This document shows positions 11,430 through 22,125 of a stretch of 64,000 bases of DNA, piece by piece; the stretch's first letter is position 1, and the number at the start of each line of letters is the position of its first letter. The notes below the pieces were generated by a model, which did not search any database, was not told where the DNA came from, and saw only the letters and a program-made list of their open reading frames with translations. Made by a program: the position numbers and the translations under genes. Source of the DNA: Ehretia macrophylla (lineage: Eukaryota; Streptophyta; Magnoliopsida; Boraginales; Ehretiaceae). The stretch covers positions 59,918,247 through 59,982,246 of the forward strand of contig CM075765.1 of the NCBI GenBank assembly GCA_037974665.1. The letters are read 5' to 3'.

Positions 11430-13913
11430 GCTCGTCATAAGTCAAATTCTCTCGAAGCTGTAACGGCTCTGGCTCAAGAATATGGGAAGGATCCGGATTA
11501 TACTTCCACAAATTAGACACGTGAAACACATCGTGGACATTAGAGAAGTTCTCCGGTAAAGCCAACCGATATGACAACTTACCAACCCTGCCAGTAATCT
11601 CAAACGGCCCAACAAATCTCGGACTCAGCTTTCCACCTTTACCATAACGAGCAAACCCCTTTCGAGGAGACAATCTCAAGAAAACCCGATCTCCGACTAC
11701 AAACTCCAAGTCTCGACGACGCTTATCAGCATAACTCTTGAATCTACTCTGTGCCGTAAGCATTCTCTGCCTGATTAACTGAACATTCTCAATCTTTTCT
11801 AGAAGCTCTGGCATGATAGTCGGATCAACAGTCTTCATCTCTCCTACCTCGTCCCAATATAAAGGTGAACGACACTTAGGACCGTAAAGAGCTGCGAAAG
11901 GTGCCATCCCAATAGTAGCTTGATAACTATTGTTATAGGCAAACTCGGCAAGTGGTAGATGTTTCTCCCAGTTCTTCCCGAAGTCCAGAACACAAGCCCT
12001 AAGCATATCTTCCAGAATCTGAATAGTCCGCTCAGACTGACCGTCGGTCTGTGGATGATACGCGGTACTGAAGTTCAACTGAGTACCTAAGGTCTCCTGA
12101 AGTTTCTCCTACAAACGAGAAGTAAATCGAGGATCTCGATCGGAGACAATACTAGACAGAATATCATGAAGTCTAACAATCTGATCCAGATAGAGGTCCG
12201 TCAACTTTGTAACCTCATCTCCCATCCTCATTGCAATAAAATGAGCTGTCTTCGTCAAATGATCCACGACAACCCAAACTGCATCATTACCCCTCAGTGA
12301 TCTAGGCAAACCAGTGACGAAGTCCATCATAATATGCTCCCATTTCCACTCTGGTATAGCCAACGGCTGAAGCAAACCTGCAGGTCGTTGATGCTCGGCT
12401 TCACTCTCTGACAAGTCAAACATCTAGACACAAACTGAGCAACCTCTCTCTTCATGTTGTTCCACCAGTAATGTTGCTTCAAATCCCGATACATCTTGGT
12501 TCCACCGGGATGAATAGTATATTTAGAATTATGAGCTTCCTCCAGAATACCTCGTCTCAAGCCCGGTTCATCGGGAACACAAACCCTGTTCCGAAATCGA
12601 AGAATACCGTCCTCATGCAGTTTGAAGTCAGACTGATCATCAGTGATCTGATCCTTGATCTTCTGAAGTTTAACATCAAGTTGCTGAGCTTCCCAGATCT
12701 GAGACAATAATAAAGGCTGAATACGGAGATGTGAACACATCACTTCAACCTGAGTCAACTCTAGTCTCCAATAACTAAACTCCTCAAGAACCTCCCACTT
12801 CTTGACAACCAAACAAGAAATACTAGCCTTCTGCCTGAGAGCATTTGCCACAACATTTGCCTTTCCAGGCAAATAATTGATAGAACAATTATAATCTCCA
12901 AGAAGCTCCATCCACCTCCGCTGGCGCATATTCAACTCCTTATGTGAGAACAAGTACTTCAGACTCTTATGATCAGTGAAAATCTCAAACTTACTGCCCC
13001 ACAGATAATGACGCCACTTCTTGAGTGCAAAGACAACTACTGCCAACTCAAGATCATGAGTCGGATAATTTTCTTCATAAGGCTTCAACTTTCGAGAAGC
13101 ATAGGCAATAACTCGGCCATCCTGCATAAGAACACATCCCAAGCCCTCCTTGGATGCATCGCTGTAAATGACCATATTATCCGTCCCCTCTGGTAGAGCA
13201 AGTACTGGAGCGGTAGTTAACCTCTTTTTCAACTCCTGAATCGCACTCTCATACTTCTCATCCCAATTAAAGATAGTCCGTTTCTGAGTCAACTTAGATA
13301 GTGGCCCCGCAATCTTCGAGAAGTCCTTGACAAACCTACGGTATTAACGCGCCAAGCCAAGAAAGCTACGGACATCAGAAACACTCTCTGGCCACTTCCA
13401 AGACATCACCGATTCAATCTTAGTGGGATCTACGGAAATACCGCTCTGTGTAATAACATGGCCAAGAAAAGAAATCCGTTGCAGCCAAAATTCACATTTG
13501 CTGAACTTGGCAAACAACTGATGCTCTTTCAACTTCTCTAATACAAGCCGTAGATGTTGCTTGTGCTCCGATTCAGATTTAGAATAAACCAAGATATCAT
13601 CAATAAAAATCACCACGAACTGGTCCAAGTACGACTGAAAGACTCGATGCATAAGATCCATGAATGATGCCGGTGCATTAGTCAAACCAAAGGGCATAAC
13701 AACAAACTCATAATGCCCGTACCGAGTCCTGAAGGCAGACTTCGGAACATCCTCCGTACGAATCCGAAGCTGATAATACCCCTGCCTCAAATCAAATTTA
13801 GAATAGACTTTGGCTCCCTGAAGTTGATCAAACAACTCATCAATCAGTGGCAAAGGATATTTATTCTTGATGGTCACCTGATTCAAACCACGGTAATCAA
13901 TACACAATCTCAA
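11430..13913 (-). pseudogene. pol: E2 pol: integrase, RNase H and reverse transcriptase remnant
   Basis: Collinear with E1 Pol from its C-terminal part back to the RT finger region, but broken. From high to low coordinate: RT is open at 13344-13913 and keeps FIDDILVYS; a stop and loss of frame follow near 13343; RNase H and the integrase zinc region are open to about 12400, where one T is missing relative to E1; and a tryptophan codon has become TAG at about 12108. The right end is interrupted by N1 at 13919 and the left end by E1 at 11424. A 250-codon open frame starting at 12078 runs into the E1 LTR and is an artefact of that insertion. The protein cannot be made. Confidence 0.92.
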
Positions 13914-13918
13914 GGTAC
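13914..13918. repeat. Target-site duplication of N1, left copy
   Basis: ggtac directly before N1. The same bases follow it at 19981-19985. With one copy removed, the flanks rejoin E2 pol without gap relative to E1. Confidence 0.93.
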
Positions 13919-16400
13919 TGTGACGCCCGAACTTTTGCCTTGCATTGACTTACTGTTGCATCCCTTATTTGCGCATTTAATTCTGTGCTTTATTTTTTGC
14001 CTTTCTTAGCTACTATTCTCTTCCTTTTCAAACTGCATTCTATTGGCTAATTAGCATTTTTATTAAATCATATTAATTGTTAAAGTAGTGGAAAAAAAAT
14101 GTGCAATTGAGCTAGAAGCGATAGGAGAGCTCGTTTAGAAAATGATTTTTGTAGTTGAGAGAATAGTGTTACGTAACATAACTTAGAGATTTAATTAGCT
14201 AGCCTATGTTTTACACTTTAGGCTCGTTTCTAAGCTATCTACGCGCATTTTAGGAGTCCACTTAAACACCCACCATGACCCCACCTCAACTTAACCTCAC
14301 CATATAAACACACAAGCACCAAAACACAAAACAAAAGAAAAAAATTGTGCAGATTTCACTGTAGCTGGGCCGAGAGCCAAAGAGAAGAGGAAAAAGTGAT
14401 TTTTTGCTCATCAACTCTCCACTTCAAGCCACTCCAAGCCTCGAGCAACTAGTGTAGGGTGTTTGCAAGGTTCCTAGGTGCTCCTACGCGTATTGGTGAG
14501 GGATTTCATGGCTTATTTTCGTATTTCAAAATAGTTGATATTTTCTTGATTTGTTAGAAATGATGTTTAATGCTATTGCAAGGCCCAAATAAGCTTATAT
14601 ATGTTGTGTATATGTAGTAGAGACCACTTTCATGCTATTGTTTCATGAATTAAACGGTAGAAATCGATAGTTAGTTCGTTGGGGTGAATAGTGACGGAAA
14701 TTCTAGGGTTTTGTGTAATTGCTCGAATTAGCTTGATTTAATGCTTCAAATAGATGCCTTAGGTGCTAGTAAAGATAACCTAATAGCCCCGTGCACTTGC
14801 ATTGCCTTAAATCGCTTAAAAATGAAAAATAGCCGACTTTAACTTGGGGCTTTTGGGGTTAATGCGAATCCGGGTGGATTCGGGCTTCAATTCTAGTATC
14901 CTTAGGCTACCTAGGTGCTATAGATGCCTTGATATCCCTTGTTTGAGGCCCGGACAATGTAGGTGTGGTTTAAAGCCAAAAGAGGGAAATTGGGGCTTTC
15001 GGGGTAAACGCGGGCATTTGATTGAGTTCGAGGGTTGAGAGGGTACCTTGGGGGTTAGTTAGAAGGTTGGGAGAGTTTCCTTTGAAAATGAAATCATTAA
15101 CTTTGGTTTAGAAGAGAAATAGTTCGAAAAACAAAGGGGTTTAGGTGCAATTTAAGTTGTCTCACACTTCTAAACCCATGTCAGGACTTCTTGAGTGTTT
15201 ATATGTGATTTTAAATTGATTTGGAGCTTTTGGAATGATTCTATGCTTATTTGGTATAAGTTCATTTGTAAACTGCTTATTAGCTTCTATCTTTGCTTCT
15301 ATCCTAATTGCAACGAGGTCAACCTACTTTGTTGATCCTCATATGTGTTAATGCTTATATTATTGTCATTAACTTGCCATCGTTGAGTGCATTGCATAGT
15401 GGTTGCGCAACCATAGTGTCGGGGCGGATGTGTTGAATATCGGCTGGGCGGCAGAGGGCTTGCCGGTGGATATTCAAACTCCGTGCCCTATTCCCTCATT
15501 CGCCTGGTCCAGAGATTGCCAGGGGATGTTGGGTCGTAGGATTCGGGGTACATCCGGAGTACACCCACTGGAGTGATTGGGGTTATGCCGGCTTATCGTG
15601 ATCGTGCTCGTGGTTCGTGGATCGTGATTGAAGACCAGTGAAGATTGGTGTATAGGGGATTGTTGAAACGTATCCTTTTAAATGTGTGATTACTTAAGTT
15701 ATCGTTGTTTCTTTAATTGTCTAAGTGTTATTGTTGTATGATTGTATTATATGTTGCATTGCACGCCCCGGGACTATATCCCTCACTGGGCAACAGTGGT
15801 TGCTCATACCTCACTAACATGTTTCAGGTGGCGCAGTTGGAGGAGTTGCCCTAGTTGCTGTGTGTTATTCTGAAGTGGCTGTGCCTTCTTGTTTCTATTT
15901 GGTATTTGTGTATCTATTTTGTGGCCTAAGGGCTTTGTTTATATTGGTTGTTGTAAGAAGTTGAAGGATAGTTAGTTGTTGTGTAGATTTGGGAACCTAT
16001 ATCTTGTAATAACTTATATTTCTGCTATTAGCTTCTTCGCATGCTTGGGAGTGAATGGCTTAAAGTAGAAATATTTGATCTTTCAATTATGTTTAATTGA
16101 TTTCCTAGAATGTCATGATTATAAAACTATGTTGATAATAAGTTCTCGCATGCTTGGGTGTTTTGGAACTATTGTGTACTATAAGGCTCGGATGGCCTTA
16201 GAACTTTGATGTTTAATTAAGAAAAGCTTGTATTGTATTGTTGGGACTTTGTTTGAGTGTTTACAGGTTTTCAAAATATCCATAGTACAGGGGAAACTCT
16301 GTCCGTTTTTCGCCTAAAATTTTATGACCGGGCTTGGTATTGGGTTGAGAATAGCATGGTTATTAGAGCCTCCGGTCTCGTGAGGGATCGGGGCGTTACA
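13919..16400 (+). repeat. 5' LTR of N1
   Basis: 2482 bp, starting TGTGACGCCCG and ending GGGGCGTTACA. A TATAAA at 14303-14308 is a possible core promoter, followed by an A-rich stretch. A segment at 15446-15580, rich in GGG and with a GGGTCGTAGGATTCGG core, is also recognisable in the LTRs of N2 and in S1. A 64-codon open frame at 14844-15038 is kept in all three copies of this LTR but starts with TTG and resembles nothing I know. Confidence 0.93.
14303..14308 (+). promoter_or_regulatory. Possible TATA box in N1 LTR
   Basis: CATATAAACA context about 385 bp into the LTR; the same is at 17883-17888 in the 3' LTR. Position and motif fit a U3 promoter, but there is no further support. Confidence 0.4.
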
Positions 16401-17498
16401 GGTGGTATCAGAGCTTAGTTAGCTCTAAGCCGGGACAGGGTCCTCGGCCTGTCGGGTAGTAACCCTTGAGTGTGTGCTTGTTAAGTGTGTGTCTTGAAAG
16501 TGTATGCCTGCATGTGTGATTGTGTGTCTTGTATCTAATGTTTGCACCTATATGATATAATTATGTGTTACGTGCTAAATGTGTGCTAAGTGAAGTAAAG
16601 TGGCTAGTTATGCATCAAATTGACCTCGTGAATTGTTAATTGCTTGAATTGTTGCTTGTAATGTGTGTATTTGAATGTCTTGGATTGAGTTGTGTTATGA
16701 TTGACTTGATTGTTGTCCTTGAATGACTTTGATGATTACACTATGTCATAAACTCTTATATAAACATGTTTGCATAATAGTTTAAAACATATATGTGTAA
16801 ATGTGATATCTTGGCATTCATACATGTCCCATTGAATTGGTAAGAAAGACTTCATCCTCCCCCCCCCCTGAACGGAGGTGATTAGTGGCTAGCCTTTCAA
16901 GTTATATGGATTAGTAGGAACGTGAAGCGGTTGATCAGCCCTTTTATTTGGGAGTTGGTGTTGTGGGCAGAACTCAGTTATTGGGATTTCTTCCAAGGCA
17001 TTTTTCTATGCTCATTAGTCAGAAATGAATGGCGTCCCTTGGGATTTCTATATGATTGTTCTCTAAGGCATTCTCTTGGTATTTTCTTATTTAGCATTCT
17101 TCTGGTATTTTCTTATTGGCATTTCTCTGAAGATTTGGTATTTGGAATTCTATTTAGCCATATTATATGGTATTATCTACGGTATTTATGCTCCAATCTT
17201 TTATTGGTATTTTCTCGCCACTATTAGTTGGGATTCTATTCTTCTATGGTATTCGTGCCAGCGGGATTCCTATTTGGATTCCGAAGTAGCATCTCTATTG
17301 GAGCCTTTATTTGGCCTTATTACGTGAGGTTCGCAGGCAATACAACTGAGATTTCTTAATGAGCTCCCCCACGAGAATTCGTGTATGGTATTCTTGCTTA
17401 GCAACTGATGACGAATAATCGGAGTTGGTTTCCAGTTGATGCAGAGTTCTCTTGTGAAGAAGAATTGCGTGGACGCAATTTGTTTAAGGGGGAGAGAA
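16401..17498 (+). other. N1 interior: primer site, leader hairpin, GGTATT array, inverted repeat, PPT
   Basis: The initiator-Met primer site TGGTATCAGAGC is at 16403-16414. A hairpin of 7 bp with one bulged T is at 16430-16447 (CCGGGACAGGGTCCTCGG). From about 16960 to 17330 lies a degenerate array of GGTATTCT/GGCATTTCT-like units separated by a few T-rich bases. An 18-nt inverted repeat AATTGCGTGGACGCAATT is at 17463-17480, then an 18-nt segment ending in the polypurine run, then the 3' LTR. Open frames of 101 and 83 codons in the array are hydrophobic by composition and not convincing genes. Confidence 0.85.
17463..17480 (+). other. PPT-proximal inverted repeat, N1 copy
   Basis: Perfect stem AATTGCG/CGCAATT around TGGA, exactly 18 nt from the 3' LTR. 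Compared with E1 the fifth pair is G-C instead of T-A, a compensatory change. It is non-coding here. Confidence 0.85.
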
Positions 17499-19980
17499 TG
17501 TGACGCCCGAACTTTTGCCTTGCATTAACTTACTGTTGCATCCCTTATTTGCGCATTTAATTCTGTGCTTTATTTATTGACTTTCTTAGCTACTATTCAC
17601 TTCGTTTTCAAACTGCATTCTATTGGCTAATTAGCATTTTTATTAAATCATATTAATTGTTAAAGTAGTGGAAAAAAAATGTGCAATTGAGCTAGAAGCG
17701 ATAGGAGAGCTCGTTTAGAAAATGATTTTTGTAGTTGAGAGAATAGTGTTACGTAACATAACTTAGAGATTTAATTAGCTAGCCTATGTTTTACACTTTA
17801 GGCTCGTTTCTAAGCTATCTACGCGCATTTTAGGAGTCCACTTAAACACCCACCATGACCCCACCTCAACTTAACCTCACCATATAAACACATAAGCACC
17901 AAAAACACAAAACAAAAGAAAAAATTGTGCAGATTTCACTGTAGCTGGGCCGAGAGCCAAAGAGAAGAGGAAAAAGTGATTTTTTGCTCATCAACTCTCC
18001 ACTTCAAGCCACTCCAAGCCTCGAGCAACTAGTGTAGGGTGTTTGCAAGGTTCCTAGGTGCTCCTACGCGTATTGGTGAGGGATTTCATGGCTTATTTTC
18101 GTATTTCAAAGTAGTTGAGATTTTCTTGATTTGTTAGAAATGATGTTTAATGCTATTGCAAGGCCCAAATAAGCTTATATATGTTGTGTATATGTAGTAG
18201 AGACCACTTTCATGCTATTGTTTCATGAATTAAACGGTAGAAATCGATAGTTAGTTCGTTGGGGTGAATAGTGACGGAAATTCTAGGGTTTTGTGTAATT
18301 GCTCGAATTAGCTTGATTTAATGCTTCAAATAGATGCCTTAGGTGCTAGTAAAGATAACCTAATAGCCCCGTGCACTTGCATTGCCTTAAATCGCTTAAA
18401 AATGAAAAATAGCCGACTTTAACTTGGGGCTTTTGGGGTTAATGCGAATCCGGGTGGATTCGGGCTTCAATTCTAGTATCCTTAGGCTACCTAGGTGCTA
18501 TAGATGCCTTGATATCCCTTGTTTGAGGCCCGGACAATGTAAGTGTGGTTTAAAGCCAAAAGAGGGAAATTGGGGCTTTCGGGGTAAACGCGGGCATTTG
18601 ATTGAGTTCGAGGGTTGAGAGGGTACCTTGGGGGTTAGTTAGAAGGTTGGGAGAGTTTCCTTTGAAAATGAAATCATTAACTTTGGTTTAGAAGAGAAAT
18701 AGTTCGAAAAACAAAGGGGTTTAGGTGCAATTTAAGTTGTCTCACACTTCTAAACCCATGTCAGGACTTCTTGAGTGTTTATATGTGATTTTAAATTGAT
18801 TTGGAGCTTTTGGAATGATTCTATGCTTATTTGGTATAAGTTCATTTGTAAACTGCTTATTAGCTTCTATCTTTGCTTCTATCCTAATTGCAACGAGGTC
18901 AACCTACTTTGTTGATCCTCATATGTGTTAATGCTTATATTATTGTCATTAACTTGCCATCGTTGAGTGCATTGCATAGTGGTTGCGCAACCATAGTGTC
19001 GGGGCGGATGTGTTGAATATCGGCTGGGCGGCAGAGGGCTTGCCGGTGGATATTCAAACTCCGTGCCCTATTCCCTCATTCGCCTGGTCCGGAGATTGCC
19101 AGGGGATGTTGGGTCGTAGGATTCGGGGTACATCCGGAGTACACCCACTGGAGTGATTGGGGTTATGCCGGCTTATCGTGATCGTGCTCGTGGTTCGTGG
19201 ATCGTGATTGAAGACCAGTGAAGATTGGTGTATAGGGGATTGTTGAAACGTATCCTTTTAAATGTGTGATTACTTAAGTTATCGTTGTTTCTTTAATTGT
19301 CTAAGTGTTATTGTTGTATGATTGTATTATATGTTGCACTGCACGCCCCGGGACTATATCCCTCACTGGGCAACAGTGGTTGCTCATACCTCACTAACAT
19401 GTTTCAGGTGGCGCAGTTGGAGGAGTTGCCCTAGTTGCTGTGTGTTATTCTGAAGTGGCTGTGCCTTCTTGTTTCTATTTGGTATTTGTGTATCTATTTT
19501 GTGGCCTAAGGGCTTTGTTTATATTGGTTGTTGTAAGAAGTTGAAGGATAGTTAGTTGTTGTGTAGATTTGGGAACCTATATCTTGTAATAACTTATATT
19601 TCTGCTATTAGCTTCTTCGCATGCTTGGGAGTGAATGGCTTAAAGTAGAAATATTTGATCTTTCAATTATGTTTAATTGATTTCCTAGAATGTCATGATT
19701 ATAAAACTATGTTGATAATAAGTTCTCGCATGCTTGGGTGTTTTGGAACTATTGTGTACTATAAGGCTCGGATGGCCTTAGAACTTTGATGTTTAATTAA
19801 GAAAAGCTTGTATTGTATTGTTGGGACTTTGTTTGAGTGTCTACAGGTTTTCAGAATATCCATAGTACAGGGGAAACTCTGTCCGTTTTTCCCCTAAAAT
19901 TTTATGACCGGGTTTGGTATTGGGTTGATAATAGCATGGTTATTAGAGCCTCCGGTCTCGTGAGGGATCGGGGCGTTACA
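17499..19980 (+). repeat. 3' LTR of N1
   Basis: 2482 bp, near-identical to 13919-16400. It is preceded by a polypurine run (AAGGGGGAGAGAA) and followed by the duplication ggtac at 19981-19985. Confidence 0.93.
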
Positions 19981-19985
19981 GGTAC

Positions 19986-22023
19986 TATCCTTCTTCTTCA
20001 CAAATAAAACAGGAGCTCCCCAAGGTGAAAAACTCTGCTGAATGAATCCTTTCTTCAATAACTCATGTAACTGAGTCTTCAACTCCTTCAATTCAGCTGG
20101 TGCCATCCGGTACGCCGATTTAGAAATAGGTTGAGTACCGGGAACAAGATTAATCACAAACTCTATATCCCTCTCTGGCAGCAACCTTGGCAACTCCTCG
20201 GGAAATATATTAGGATATTCCCGGATAATAGGGATTTCCTCTAGCTGTAGCTTATCAGAAGGCTTGTTGATCAAATAAGCTAGATAACCCGAACACCCCA
20301 TACTCACCAACTTAATGGCTTTAGTTGCTGAGATAACAAAACTCGTCTTAGCACCCCGGTTACCCGCTACCTCTACTACTGGCTGATCCAGCAAGCGAAA
20401 CTGTACTACCTTGGTTCTACAGTTCAACTGGGCATCATACTTAGAAAGCCAATCCATACCCAGAATAACATTATACCCCCGGATAGGAAATAAAATAAGG
20501 TCCGAAGGAAAATTATGCCCCTTAACATGTATTATACAATCCTTACATACTAAGCCAGTAACATACTTATCAGTCAAAGAGGTGCTAATTTCAACCACAT
20601 AAGGCAATCTTTCAGGTTGCAATTTAACACGTTGCACACAAGCAGGAGTAATGAAAGAATGCGTAGCACCAGAATCAATCAACACTTTAGCAAGTTGATC
20701 AAGTATAAGGAAGTTACCTTCCACCACTGCAGTCTCCTCAGGCATCTCCTCCATATCAACTGCATAAGCCCGAGCCAGAACCCACTGCTGCTATGGTACA
20801 CTACCCATAGGCCTACCCTGGTAACCCTGAGTCGTTGCCCGACCCTCAGTCCTTGCATATCTAGGGAAATCCTTCGCCCTATGCTCGCTGCTACCACAAC
20901 CCAAACATGTCCCTGCCTTTACCCTGCATTCGGACTCCACATGCCCTGGGCGCTTGCAGTAATTACACTGCGATGATGTGGCACTAACACTGCCCCTAGA
21001 AGAACCAGAAGCTGATGAAGCAGCTGATACAGCCTACTGCTGAGGTCTCACCACACTAGGCCTGTACTGACCCTGAGACTGGGTTGGCTTATACAGAGTC
21101 TGAACCTGATATGGCCTCTGTTGAAACTGAGGCCGATAGTAACTCTGCTGACCCTGTGGCCTATAAGAACCCTGCTGGGCTGGTGGCCTGTAGACAACCT
21201 GCTGTATTGGAGGCCTATATATAACCTGCTGGCCCTGCGACTGATACGGCCTCTTACTAGGCTGACTGAAGACAATCTGATCTCCTTTCCTCTTATCTAA
21301 CCTAGAAGCTGCATCAAAAGCCTCAGTAAAGATATCATAGCGATTCAGAGCCATTGCAACCTGAATCTCGCGCCTCAAGCCCATCATAAATCTACGGGTC
21401 TTCCTCTCCTCCACAGCTACAAACTCCGGTGCATACCGGGACAACCTAGTGAATGTAGCCTCATACTGAGCCACCGTAGAATCCCCTTGTACCAAAGACA
21501 GGAACTCAGCCTCTCTCATCTCCCGTGCAACCCTCGGGACATACTTATCCCTAAAAGCAGTCAAAAAGGCATCCCAAACATACGAAACACCCCCGGACTC
21601 CCAACCGGCTCTCACAGTGCGCCACCATTCCTCTGCCTCATCATCAAGCAAATAGACAGCACAAGTCACCTTCCTCTCATCAGTGTACCCAAGATAATCA
21701 AAAAATTTCTCTAACTTACTAATCCACGACTCGGCCTTCCTATCATCAGGCTCTCCCTGAAATCTAGGAGGATAGTACCCTAGAAACTTCTTCATAGTAC
21801 CTCGACTGTGATTACCACCCTGTACACTCTGTATCTAAGCCTGCAAGGCCTGAGTCTGAACAGCTTGACCTGCTAACAACTGGGCCTGCCCAGCCATCAA
21901 ATCTGCAATCCGATCCATTGCTGCCCTTAACCTGCCATCACCCCCATCACTGCCCTGTGCCACATTACCAGGGACCTCATCTACAATCTCGGGCCTACCA
22001 CGAGTCCTCGGTCTACCCGCCAT
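19986..22023 (-). pseudogene. gag: E2 gag-protease and start of RT, with nonsense mutations
   Basis: Collinear with E1 Gag: start-like [10 protein letters not shown] at 22023, capsid region, Tyr/Pro/Gln repeats, a CCHC knuckle region, and protease with DSGATHSF. Three glutamine codons have become TAG (near 21836, 21034 and 20795), each a C-to-T change in a CAG context. Across the protease-RT junction this copy is open in one frame from about 20754 to 19985, which shows the ancestral Gag-Pol arrangement that E1 has lost. The frame ends in N1. Confidence 0.9.
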
Positions 22024-22125
22024 CGTACTAATCAAAGAGTTAGCACAGGTTATAGCACATAAACAGATTATATACAACTTTTAACACATAAACAACAAAC
22101 TCATATAAAGCACATAGATCACATA

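Larger units (their letters stand above)
13919..19980 (+). mobile_element. N1: non-autonomous long-LTR retrotransposon (LARD-like)
   Basis: A 6062-bp plus-strand element made of two 2482-bp LTRs and a 1098-bp interior, inserted in E2 pol with duplication ggtac. It has a primer site, a polypurine tract and TG...CA ends but no gag or pol, so proteins must come from elsewhere. The LTR body is unrelated to that of E1 as far as I can see, yet the leader, the last bases of the LTR and the polypurine module match E1. The two LTRs are the same length and differ at fewer than about twenty positions by eye, so the insertion is young. Confidence 0.93.

Noticed and set aside
16922-17327. Two hydrophobic open frames in the N1 interior
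   Set aside because: They come from the T-rich GGTATT array; related frames in N2 and E3 do not align as proteins.
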